From: Nocardiopsis xinjiangensis YIM 90004 | GTDB lineage: Bacteria; Actinomycetota; Actinomycetes; Streptosporangiales; Streptosporangiaceae | Direction: 5' to 3' | Length of the DNA: 63,126 nt | Assembly: GCF_000341145.1 (NCBI RefSeq) | Contig: NZ_ANBE01000003.1 | Location: 213,028 to 276,153, forward strand | Part shown: piece after piece, positions 16,763 through 24,656 of the stretch | Numbering within the stretch: the stretch's first letter is position 1 | Layout: each line of letters opens with the position of its first letter | Translations under genes and position numbers: made by a program | Notes under the pieces: generated by a model | What the model was told of the DNA's origin: nothing | The model's input: only the letters and a program-made list of their open reading frames with translations | Database searches by the model: none

Positions 16763-18133
16763 TTGAAGGGAAAACCGATTAAAATGCAGGCTGCGGCTAT
16801 GGGAATAAAGGAAGGAAATTCACAAGGCATAAAAGTTTCTTCGCGTGCCTTCGATATCCTCAAAAAGGCCTTGCCTCTTTATTTCTCCATGGTCGCGTCA
16901 TTTTCTGGTGCTCTGGTGTCTGCCGGAGTTCTCGGAAACTTGCTGACCGAAGCACTGGCTGCACACGCACTCGTGACCGCACTTCTTGCGCCAACCATCA
17001 TGGTCGTTCAAGGAGCCCTACGAGGCTCAATGCCTTTTATCGCGGAGAACGAGGAGGATTCCGCTGCCCTGACTACGGTCATACGCGACAGTATATGGCT
17101 GGCTCTTCTCATGGGATTCACAGCTGGATTCTTCATCTTAGCCACTCCGTTGTTGGCGGCTGTGTTCGGAGTCACTGACGGCACACGCTCTGCACTGGGA
17201 GTCTACCCGCTTTTCATTGGCTGTCATGCGGTTATGGTCTCCTTGTCGGCATCAGCGACGGTTATATTGGTCGCTCTGGGCAGGAACCGAACCGTGTTTG
17301 TGCTTGGTCTGGTGCACACGCTCTTGTCATTTATCCTTGTGCCCACACTTGTCCTCGGTCCCGGTCCGTTTTTCGGGATGGGATTGGCTGGCGCAGGTCT
17401 GGCGACGCTCCTCGGTAGCACGATCACGCTGGCACTCACCTGGTTCACGGTACGCCGCATCCCAGTCCTTGAGAAACTTTCTGTACTGTCCGGATCTCCC
17501 AGTTTGACCGGGATGTGGAAGATCGCCAAGGTCGGGCTTCCCACCGGTTCCACACTTCTGATCAAATCCGTGTCATTGAGCGTTCTCATCGTGGCAGTGG
17601 CGCGGATCGGATCCGAGGCCGCAGCAGCACATCAGTTCCTGGTGCTCTTCGCAAATCTCCTGTTCTTCCCCTCTCTTTCTGTAGGCCAGTCCACGGTCCC
17701 CTACATCGCCAAGGCTGCGAAGCGGAGGGATCTGGCCGAAGTTCGAATAACAGTATTTTCGGGCTACTCGGTTTCTGTTCCTCTTACCCTGGCCAGTGCC
17801 GTGGCGCTCTGGTCCGTGGCCGATCCGGCACTCAGCGTTCTCACCCATGATCCTGAGGTGCGGGCCATGGTCGCCGCATTGCTACCACTCGTGTTTCTGG
17901 TCGCGCTGTTCGACAGTTTTCAAGTGGTTTCCGGGATGGGCTTGGTAGCCCTGAAGCGAACCATACCAGCCATGTACACATTCCTGTTCTGCTACGGCTT
18001 GCTAGTCCTGCTGACGTTCCCGCTGGTTTCCGTTGGGGGGCTCCCCCTGCTCTGGTCCGCTTACGCGGTCACCACGTTCGGCCTCCTGCTCGGGCAGGGA
18101 AGTTCTTTCCTGCGCACAAGCGCAAAAGTCTGA
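16763..18133 (+). CDS. MATE-family multidrug/metabolite exporter of the RiPP cluster
   Basis: This protein of about 456 aa has twelve hydrophobic helices arranged as two similar halves, as in MATE antiporters. Matching segments include LPLYFSMVASFSGALVS in the first half and GLPTGSTLLIKSVSLSVLIV in the second. It should export a small product using a cation gradient and is the likely export and self-protection gene. I chose TTG 16763 because GGAGGGGA stands 5-6 bases upstream; GTG 16724 and ATG 16784 are in frame. It is the last intact gene of the AT-richer segment, and a TTA codon is present. Confidence 0.82.
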   Translation: MKGKPIKMQAAAMGIKEGNSQGIKVSSRAFDILKKALPLYFSMVASFSGALVSAGVLGNLLTEALAAHALVTALLAPTIMVVQGALRGSMPFIAENEEDSAALTTVIRDSIWLALLMGFTAGFFILATPLLAAVFGVTDGTRSALGVYPLFIGCHAVMVSLSASATVILVALGRNRTVFVLGLVHTLLSFILVPTLVLGPGPFFGMGLAGAGLATLLGSTITLALTWFTVRRIPVLEKLSVLSGSPSLTGMWKIAKVGLPTGSTLLIKSVSLSVLIVAVARIGSEAAAAHQFLVLFANLLFFPSLSVGQSTVPYIAKAAKRRDLAEVRITVFSGYSVSVPLTLASAVALWSVADPALSVLTHDPEVRAMVAALLPLVFLVALFDSFQVVSGMGLVALKRTIPAMYTFLFCYGLLVLLTFPLVSVGGLPLLWSAYAVTTFGLLLGQGSSFLRTSAKV

Positions 18134-18136
18134 TCC

Positions 18137-18646
18137 TTGCATATACTGCTCACACGGGTGACGTCGATCAGAGGCGGCTCTGGCGAACTCACCGAGCACG
18201 ATGCCCGCTCGGTCTTCAACGCGAGTCCCTTCCTGACCGACGTCCCCAGAGTGTGCGACGATCTCCGTTCCCGAGGCGAGCACTCACTGGTTGCGGGCAT
18301 GTCACCGGACTTCTACGCGCGCTTGCTACTCCGCCTCGCGACAAAGTATTCGCGTCGCGATTTTCTACGCTGCCTTTCGCCTCGCCCATCATCATCGAGA
18401 ACATCCTGGTCCCGGAAGGCGAGGTCACCATCGTCAAGAATGAATGGAGCCGCCGAGGGGCGGAGCTGGATCGCTGCTTGGCCTACGGGGGACTCCTTTT
18501 CAGACGCACCGCTTTTCAAACACATGACCAACACTGTGGCGGTCAACGGTGACGAGACCATCGCGGAGTTGGCGACCGTCCATTACACCGGATCGCGCCT
18601 GTTGGAGGCTTACCTCATGGCTCGCGATCTCATCAAGCCTCGCTAG
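18137..18646 (+). pseudogene. Frameshifted hypothetical gene at the end of the island
   Basis: Two frames alternate. One contains PRVCDDLRSRGEHSLVAGMS. A +1 frame then reads SPIIIENILVPEGEVTIVKN and ELDRCLAYGGLLF. The first frame returns with VAVNGDETIAELATVHYTGS and ends YLMARDLIKPR. Each piece looks protein-like while its alternative frame does not, so a single gene of about 165 codons has at least two frameshifts. I do not recognise the family. It follows the MATE gene by 3 bases and may once have belonged to the operon. Confidence 0.45.
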
Positions 18647-18855
18647 GAAGCCTGGCCCAGCTACTCAAAGACTCCTGGATCATTGTCTCGCGTGTACATT
18701 TCCCCCACTACGGTGACCGTTTCGCATGATCCGCACGTAGATGAGACGCCCAGAACCTCACACTGCACGAAACACCTCAGAACCTCGCGAGGTGGTGTCG
18801 GAAGTTCCAGCCGGCCGGTGTGTGCTCCGTTCGTGCTCCGCCGTCCCGTACTCAC

Positions 18856-18934
18856 GCGACACCAGGCGGCATCGGGCGTCATCCGGCGACACCACGAATC
18901 GGATGGGGCGACACGATGTGGTACACGGCGACAC
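18856..18934. repeat. Four GCGACAC repeats beside the right attachment site
   Basis: GCGACAC occurs at 18856, 18886, 18908 and 18928 in the same orientation, 30, 22 and 20 bp apart, just inside the island's right end (22 bp from the att core). Spacing near multiples of a helical turn and this location fit integrase or excisionase arm-type sites. That role is inferred. Confidence 0.45.
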
Positions 18935-18955
18935 GTTGCGGCACCTATCCAGGGA

Positions 18956-19028
18956 ACTTTTAATCCGCGGGTTCGGGGTTCGATCCCCCGGGGCCCTACC
19001 AGGGAAAACCCCAGGTCAGAACGCGTTT
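18956..19028 (+). repeat. Right attachment repeat (displaced tRNA-Lys 3' half)
   Basis: This is an exact copy of 7488-7560: the tRNA-Lys sequence from the anticodon loop to CCA, plus 27 bp of flank. No 5' half precedes it, so it is not a functional tRNA. Weaker similarity to the left end continues to about 19400, across the terminator and the integrase remnant, which suggests that two related elements inserted in tandem. Confidence 0.88.
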
Positions 19029-19052
19029 TCATCAGTTCGGACCCGGGGTTTT
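19005..19052 (+). terminator. Duplicate of the tRNA-Lys terminator
   Basis: This is the same AAAACCCC...GGGGTTTT hairpin as at 7537-7584, with only the loop changed by two bases. It is carried along with the att repeat and would stop rightward transcription leaving the island. Confidence 0.7.
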
Positions 19053-19213
19053 CGTGCGTTCGGGGCCCTGGTTCGGCTCCGTGTGTTCCGTGCCTCGCCG
19101 GTGCAGCCACCTCGCCGAGGACCTCGCTCTGCAGGTCTCCAGACGGTTCCGGCTTCCAGACCCAGGGCCGGCACTCCTCGATGACGAGCTCAAAAAGGGT
19201 CGCAAGGCGAACC

Positions 19214-19680
19214 TCACGGCCCAAAGATGCCCCCTTCCTGCTGAGCTGCGGGCTTGAGCATCGCGGCGGTGGCCTCGGCCGCGGCTTTGGCCGCGTCGGG
19301 GAAGACCGTCTGGTAGGTGTCCTGGGTGAAGTGGGTCGTGGCGTGACCCAGTTCGGTGGAGACGACCTTGACATCGACCCCTGCGGCCAGGCTCATCGAC
19401 GCCGCCCCATGCCGCAGCCGGTGCAACAGATGGACGGCAGACCAGCGGTACGAGCGATGCGGTGGAACCAGTCGGTGACCTGGGCCGGGCGCCAACCCCG
19501 ACCGTCGCCCCGAGTGAACACCAAGCCCGTTTCCCACCACTCAACGCCCGAGGCCAACTTCGTTTCCACTTGGCGGCGCCGCCAAGTGCGCAGTACTCGC
19601 ACGGTGTCCGCGTCCAGGGTGATGGCCCGCTCACCGAGACCACGGAGCTTGGCGTGCTCGGAGCCGACCTACTTCTGCCA
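19214..19680 (-). pseudogene. Tyrosine recombinase (integrase) remnant 2
   Basis: This is the C-terminal part of a phage-type integrase, longer than remnant 1. It reads HAKLRGLGERAITLDADTV, then RVLRTWRRRQVETKLASG and GLVFTRGDGRGWRPAQVTDW. A frame break follows near HDLRH, then LRHGAASMSLAAGVDVKVVS and HATTHFTQDTYQTVFPDAA, ending QQEGGIFGP. The catalytic His and Tyr region survives, but the N-terminus and frame continuity are lost. It lies behind the right att copy in the same arrangement as remnant 1 behind the tRNA. Confidence 0.75.
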
Positions 19681-19720
19681 CTGCGGCTTACCCCGGCCCT
19701 TGAACGGCGGTCACAGTGGA

Positions 19721-20596
19721 TCAGGCTCCGAGCATCTGGAAAACATCTGCCGCAGGGGTTTCGGGGACAGCGGTGTGGATGAGGATTCGTCGGCCGTCGC
19801 CGTCGGGAGCATGGAGAATCTGGTATTCGAGGTCGATGTCTCCGAACTCGGGGTGCATCAGGAGTTTGGATCCGCGGGTGCAGCGGCGCACCGGGTGCTC
19901 TGCCCAGAGGCGCGCGAACTCGCTACTGACAACGCTGAGCTCGCCGACCAGTTCACGCACCGCGGGGTCATGGGGATGGGAGGCGGCGTGGAAGCGCAGC
20001 GAGGCGACTGCCAGCGATGCTTCCTCGGACCAGTTGCGGTAGAGGTCTCTGGTGTAGGGGTCGGTGAACAGCAGCCGGTACGTGTTCCATGGTTCCTGGC
20101 CCGTCGGCAGGTGCTTGAAGAACAGCTCGTACGCCAGGGGCGTGTACGAGAGCACATCGTTGGTCTGCGAGAGGGTGACCGTGGCTGTCCCCGGCAGGTG
20201 GTCGACGATGCGGTCGAAGGCGAGCGTCGTCCCGGCCTCGGACTCGTCTGCGTCCTGTCTCGTGGCGTCAGGGTGCGAGGTGCCGGCGATGCTGTGCAGG
20301 TAGATGGTCGCGTCCTCATCCAGCCGGAGGGCACGAGCGAGGGCTCCGAGGATCGAGGCAGAGGGGTTCATCGCCTCGCCCTGTTCGAGCCGGGTGTAGT
20401 AGTTCGCCGAGACCCCGCCCAGCTGTGCCAGCTCTTCGCGGCGTAGTCCGGGTACACGACGAACACCGTAGGAGGCGATACCCGCTTCCTCGGGCGTGAT
20501 GCGGGCCCGGTGGGCACGCAAGAAGTCGCCAAGCAGGTTCTCGGCCTCCCGTGCGCTGGCGCCGGCCTCGTTCACCGTCCTCTTCCGTGTGCTCAT
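19721..20596 (-). CDS. XRE-family regulator with MmyB-like ligand-binding domain
   Basis: This 291-aa protein has a helix-turn-helix at residues ~40-85 (GLRREELAQLGGVSANYYTRLEQG). A larger C-terminal half follows, with the MmyB-type PAS-like core: DVLSYTPLAYELFF, then YRLLFTDPYTRDLYRNW and HPEFGDIDLEYQIL. MmyB-type regulators are abundant in actinomycetes and often control a divergently encoded dehydrogenase or transporter. Here that is the MFS gene at 20781. The ATG at 20596 is used, although the frame is open further upstream. It is chromosomal in composition, unlike the island genes. Confidence 0.88.
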   Translation of the reverse strand: MSTRKRTVNEAGASAREAENLLGDFLRAHRARITPEEAGIASYGVRRVPGLRREELAQLGGVSANYYTRLEQGEAMNPSASILGALARALRLDEDATIYLHSIAGTSHPDATRQDADESEAGTTLAFDRIVDHLPGTATVTLSQTNDVLSYTPLAYELFFKHLPTGQEPWNTYRLLFTDPYTRDLYRNWSEEASLAVASLRFHAASHPHDPAVRELVGELSVVSSEFARLWAEHPVRRCTRGSKLLMHPEFGDIDLEYQILHAPDGDGRRILIHTAVPETPAADVFQMLGA

Positions 20597-20780
20597 GACC
20601 TCCGATTCTCGCAGCGCAGCCCCCGCGACGACACCGGCCGGCCTGCCCCTGTCAGTGGTAGGGGCAAGAGAGGGATGGCTGTTTCTCCCGGGGCCCAACA
20701 CGCTGGAGAACAAGCCCGGAAGACCCGTGTCCAGTGGGCCGCTACCGCTCAGTTCACCGAAGAGACAAGAAGTACCCGCG

Positions 20781-22016
20781 ATGACTTCTCCCACCAAGAC
20801 ATCAACGACACCGGCACAGGCCGGCGACCAGTCGGCAATCAGCAGAGGCAAGATGCGCCTGGCGCTGCTCGCATTGAGCATCGGTGGGTTCGGCATCGGG
20901 TTGACCGAGTTCGTCATCGCCGGGCTGCTCACCGAGGTCGCCGGCGATCTGGGCGTCGGCATCAGCGTTGCCGGCCACCTCGTCGGCGCCTATGCCCTGG
21001 CCGTGGTACCCGGGGCCCTCATCATCACCCCGTTCCTGATGCAGCGGCCCCCGAAGTACGCGCTCGTGCTGCTGCTGGCGTTCTTCGTACTCGGCAACAT
21101 CCTGTCCGCGTGGGCGCCGAACTACGAGATCATGTTCACCGGCCGCATCATCGCCGCCCTCGCCCACGGCGGCTACTTCGGCATCGGAGCCGTCCTCGCC
21201 TCCTCACTGGTCCCGAAGAACAAGCGGGCCTCCGCGGTCGCTGCGCTCTTCGCGGGCCTGACGATCGCGAACGTGCTCGGTGTGCCCGCCGGTGCCTTCG
21301 TCGGCCAGCAGCTGGGCTGGCGCATGGTGTTCTGGACCATCAGCGTGATCGGCGTCCTCGCACTGGCCGGGCTCATCGCCCTGGTGCCCAAGACACGGCC
21401 AGAACAGGATCAGCTTCCCATCGCCCAGCAGTTCCGCGCCCTCGGACGCCCCCAGGTGCTCGTCTCGTTGCTGACGACCGCGATGGTCTTCGGCGGCATG
21501 TTCGGCGTGTTCACCTACATCGAACCGCTGCTGCGCGACGTGACCGGCTACCCGGCGGGGGCGATCCCGTGGCTGCTGGTGCTCTTCGGTGCCGGTCTGT
21601 TCCTCGGCAACGTCGTCGGAGGCCGGGCCGCCGACAAGAACGCCGACAACGCGGTGCTGACGCTCTCGATCCTGCTTCCCATCGTGATCTCGATCCTCGG
21701 GGCCGTGGCCGGGATGCCGATCCCGATGGGCGTCATGCTCTTCCTCCTGGGCCTTGTCGGGTTCGCCACCGTGCCCGGCCTCCAAGCCCGCGTACTCCGT
21801 CATGCGAAGGGAGCGGCCACGCTCGCCTCGGCGACCAACATCGCCGCGTTCAACCTCGGCAACACCGTCGGCGTCAGCCTCGCCGGGGCCGCGATCGCCG
21901 CCGGGTACGGACTGCGCAGCCCGGCCATCACCGGCGCCGGGCTCACGGTCATCGGCCTGATCCTCATCGTCGCCGCGCGCATCGCGGCCGGCCGCAAGGA
22001 CACGAAGGAGACCTGA
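20781..22016 (+). CDS. MFS transporter, DHA1/AraJ-like drug or sugar efflux
   Basis: This 411-aa, 12-helix major facilitator has the DHA1 signature in helix 1 (GFGIGLTEFVIAGLL). It also has the antiporter motif VLGVPAGAFVGQQLGWRM in helix 5, and helix 7-8 sequence MFGVFTYIEPLLRDVTG. The AraJ/Cml-type family exports drugs, arabinose-like sugars or related compounds in exchange for protons. It is divergent from the MmyB-like regulator, with 184 bp between, so that regulator probably controls it. The ATG at 20781 begins MTSPTKTSTT. Confidence 0.88.
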   Translation: MTSPTKTSTTPAQAGDQSAISRGKMRLALLALSIGGFGIGLTEFVIAGLLTEVAGDLGVGISVAGHLVGAYALAVVPGALIITPFLMQRPPKYALVLLLAFFVLGNILSAWAPNYEIMFTGRIIAALAHGGYFGIGAVLASSLVPKNKRASAVAALFAGLTIANVLGVPAGAFVGQQLGWRMVFWTISVIGVLALAGLIALVPKTRPEQDQLPIAQQFRALGRPQVLVSLLTTAMVFGGMFGVFTYIEPLLRDVTGYPAGAIPWLLVLFGAGLFLGNVVGGRAADKNADNAVLTLSILLPIVISILGAVAGMPIPMGVMLFLLGLVGFATVPGLQARVLRHAKGAATLASATNIAAFNLGNTVGVSLAGAAIAAGYGLRSPAITGAGLTVIGLILIVAARIAAGRKDTKET

Positions 22017-22157
22017 TGCAGCCGGCACTTTGCGCCCTCAGCCGATATGGGACGACGCTCAGTGTTCCGTGCCGGGTCCGGTGGGGGGCTCCCGAACCCT
22101 GCCCCGCTCCACCAAGTGTTCTTCGCCCTGCGCCGGTTCCACGAAGGGGCGGAGCGC

Positions 22158-23228
22158 TCATCCTGTGTTCAGGTCCTCGACGATCCGGTCGACGGCGGCC
22201 TCGGCGGTGTGGCCCGCGCCGAGCAGCGTGTCGGAGGCGGCCCCGGTCCAGTCGCCGTAGCCGAGCAGGTGCAGGTACGGCTCCCGGAGGCAGCGGTTCC
22301 CGTCGACGGGGATCCGGCCGTCGGAGTCGAACGGCTCCAGCGGGGCCAGGTGTTTCAGGGCCGGACGGAACCCCGTACACCACAGGACCGCGTCGGCCGC
22401 CCACTCATCGCCGTCGGCCCAGGCCACGCCGGTCCGAGTGAGCCGCTCGAACATCGGCCGCGCCTTGAGCGCGCCCCGGTCCCGCGCTCGGCGCACACTC
22501 GGCACCATGACGATGTCGTCCAGGGACCCGGCGCTCCCGTCCGTTCCCACGTCCTGGACGCGGCGGGTGGCCGTGTCGCGCAGCACGCGTCCGTACACGC
22601 CGTCAGCCATGAAGCGGGGAGGACGCCGGGTGACCCACGTGGTGTGCGCGACCTCCGAAAGCTCGGCCAGGAGCTGCGCCGCGGCGTTGCCGCCGCCCAC
22701 GACCACCACCCGCTGCCCGGCGAACTCCTCCGGGCGGCGGTAGTCCACCGTGTGCAGCTGCCTACCCTCGAAGAGCTCACGGCCGGGGTGGTCGGGCGTG
22801 TAGGGACGCCGCCAGGTCCCGGTCGCGCTGACCACGTGCCGGGCCCGCCACGTCCCCGTGGAACCGACCACCTCCAAGAGCCCGTCGGCGCGGCGCACCT
22901 CGCTCACGGTCACCGGACGGCGCACGGGCAGATCGTGGCGGCGCTCGTACTCGGCCAGGTAGTCGGCGACGTGCCGTGCCGAAGGGTGGTCCTGTCCCGG
23001 CTCCTTCGGCATCGGCCAGCCCGGCAGAGAGCTGTGCTCGGCCGAGGAGATCAGCCGCAGGGAGTCCCAGTACTCGTTCCAGAAGCCGTTCCAGAACCCG
23101 CCCGGGTCCCCCTGCCCGTCGAGGATGACGCAGTCCGCCTTCGCCCGCCGGAGGAAGTACCCGGCTGCCAGCCCCGCCGGTCCACCGCCGATGACGGCGA
23201 CGTCGACGGTGCGCACGGGCGTGTCCAA
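22158..23228 (-). CDS. Flavin-containing monooxygenase, ArsO-like (paralogue)
   Basis: This 356-aa protein is the same length as the gene at 6276-7346 and is closely similar along its whole length. FAD motif GGGPAGLAAG, WDSLRLISSAEHS, NADPH motif VVVVGGGNAAAQ, then VPSVRRARDRGALKARPM, LWCTGF and GYGDWTG. The start is a TTG at 23228 with AGGGGG about 7 bases before it. Together with its paralogue it brackets the tRNA-Lys island. The substrate is unknown, and there is no operon partner. Confidence 0.85.
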   Translation of the reverse strand: MDTPVRTVDVAVIGGGPAGLAAGYFLRRAKADCVILDGQGDPGGFWNGFWNEYWDSLRLISSAEHSSLPGWPMPKEPGQDHPSARHVADYLAEYERRHDLPVRRPVTVSEVRRADGLLEVVGSTGTWRARHVVSATGTWRRPYTPDHPGRELFEGRQLHTVDYRRPEEFAGQRVVVVGGGNAAAQLLAELSEVAHTTWVTRRPPRFMADGVYGRVLRDTATRRVQDVGTDGSAGSLDDIVMVPSVRRARDRGALKARPMFERLTRTGVAWADGDEWAADAVLWCTGFRPALKHLAPLEPFDSDGRIPVDGNRCLREPYLHLLGYGDWTGAASDTLLGAGHTAEAAVDRIVEDLNTG

Positions 23229-23373
23229 AATGTCCCCCTAAGGTCACCGGAGGCACAGTATCCCAAGCACATGACCGATTCTTGGCCCGGGGCCCACCCC
23301 TAGGACTCCAACGACAGGTGGTGGTCCGTGCGCTCGCTGCTGCCAGGTCACTGTTCAGGTGGCCCGGAGAGAC

Positions 23374-23477
23374 TCAGACGGTTCCGGGCATCCAGCACTC
23401 GCCCTCGGCCAGGTGGACCAGGGCGTCGAACATGCCGATACCGTGCTTGGCCGCGGTCGCCACATGAGAGTGTTTTC
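23374..23477 (-). pseudogene. Possible C-terminal fragment of an IS66-like transposase
   Basis: A short reading in the gene-free gap 23229-23594 runs VATAAKHGIGMFDALVHL, then AEGECWMPGTV and a stop. It resembles the conserved tail of IS66-type transposases (STARKHG...DAL...NPW.P). No other part of the element is recognisable. The rest of the gap holds nothing I can identify. Confidence 0.4.
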
Positions 23478-23594
23478 GTCCCGGTCCCTCCCCCGGCCCC
23501 CACGAGGCCCGGTCTTCTCCCCGGACGGATGTGTGCGCCCGCCCGCAGGGGTCGACCTGCGGGCACCCGAACGGAACACGAGGGGGACGGTCCG

Positions 23595-24593
23595 ATGGAC
23601 CCGGCTGAGGTCGGCCAGGTGGTCGGCGAACTCTATTCGCTGGAAGGGCTCGAGCTCACCCCGATCGACGGCGGCGCCGACCTGGAGGCTTCCTCGTGGA
23701 AGGCGGTCGACGCCCGGGGACGGCGGTTCGCGGTCAAGTGGAGCACCGGCGGTTCACCCGCGGGGGCGGTGCTGCCGGCCGCGCTCGACGCGGCGCTCCC
23801 GGGGAGCGCGCCGGCCCCGGTGCCCGCACGCGACGGATCCCTGTGGACCGACATCGACGGCGCACGCCTGTCCGTCATGGAGTGGATCGACGGCACCAGC
23901 GGCTTCGACGCGCCTCTGGGCGAGCGTGGGTGGCGCGCGTTCGGGCAGCTCCTGGCGGCCCTGCACACACTTCCCGTCGAGGGTGAGGTGCGCAGCGTGG
24001 TGCCGCGGGAGGGCTTCGACCCGACCCGGTGGGCGGAATACTTCGAGCAGGTCGACGCCGAGATCGACGCCGCACCCTCCGGGGAGATCACCAAGCGCCT
24101 GGCCGAACTGTGGCATCCCCACCGCGCGGAACTCCGTGGGGTCCACCAGCACACGCACAGCCTCGCGGAGCGGCTGCGTTCCCGGAGCGACCTGCCCCGG
24201 TACGTCCCTTGCCACGGCGACCCGCACCTGGGCAACCTCGTGCTCACCGGCGTCGGACGCCCGGCCCTGCTCGACTTCGACGACGCCGTGCTCGCCCCGC
24301 CCGAACGCGACCTCATGTTCGTGCTCGGCGGCGGGGTGTTGGCCGACCCGGCCGCGAGCGGCGAGCAGCAACGCTGGTTCATGGAGGGCTACGGCCCACA
24401 CACGGCCGACGCAGATCTGCTCACGTACTACCGGGGGCTGCGGCTCCTGGAGGACACCTCCGAACTCGCCTCGATCCTCCTCGCCCCTTCGAGCACCGGG
24501 AAGGACCGGGACGAAGCACTGGGCCACCTCACCGGCGTCTTCTCCCCCACCGGCTTGCTCGTCCAGGCACGGTCCGAGGCGCACCGCTCCTGA
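23595..24593 (+). CDS. Phosphotransferase (APH superfamily)
   Basis: This 332-aa protein has a kinase-like N-lobe (WKAVDARGRRFAVKWS, with the ATP-binding Lys), a hinge with SVMEWIDGTSGF, and the APH catalytic loop PCHGDPHLGNLVL, followed by PALLDFDDAVLAPPERDLMF for metal binding. The arrangement resembles spectinomycin/choline-type phosphotransferases. Its substrate cannot be told. The ATG at 23595 follows GAGGGGGA. It is convergent with the TRM11-like methyltransferase gene. Confidence 0.82.
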   Translation: MDPAEVGQVVGELYSLEGLELTPIDGGADLEASSWKAVDARGRRFAVKWSTGGSPAGAVLPAALDAALPGSAPAPVPARDGSLWTDIDGARLSVMEWIDGTSGFDAPLGERGWRAFGQLLAALHTLPVEGEVRSVVPREGFDPTRWAEYFEQVDAEIDAAPSGEITKRLAELWHPHRAELRGVHQHTHSLAERLRSRSDLPRYVPCHGDPHLGNLVLTGVGRPALLDFDDAVLAPPERDLMFVLGGGVLADPAASGEQQRWFMEGYGPHTADADLLTYYRGLRLLEDTSELASILLAPSSTGKDRDEALGHLTGVFSPTGLLVQARSEAHRS

Positions 24594-24656
24594 GGCCGGC
24601 CCGGCTCGTTCCTTTGTGGTTCGCAGTGTGCCCCCACGGCACGGCGTGCCCGCCGT

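Noticed and set aside
18958-19000. A second tRNA-Lys gene
   Set aside because: Only the half from the anticodon loop to CCA is present; the 5' acceptor, D arm and anticodon 5' stem are missing.
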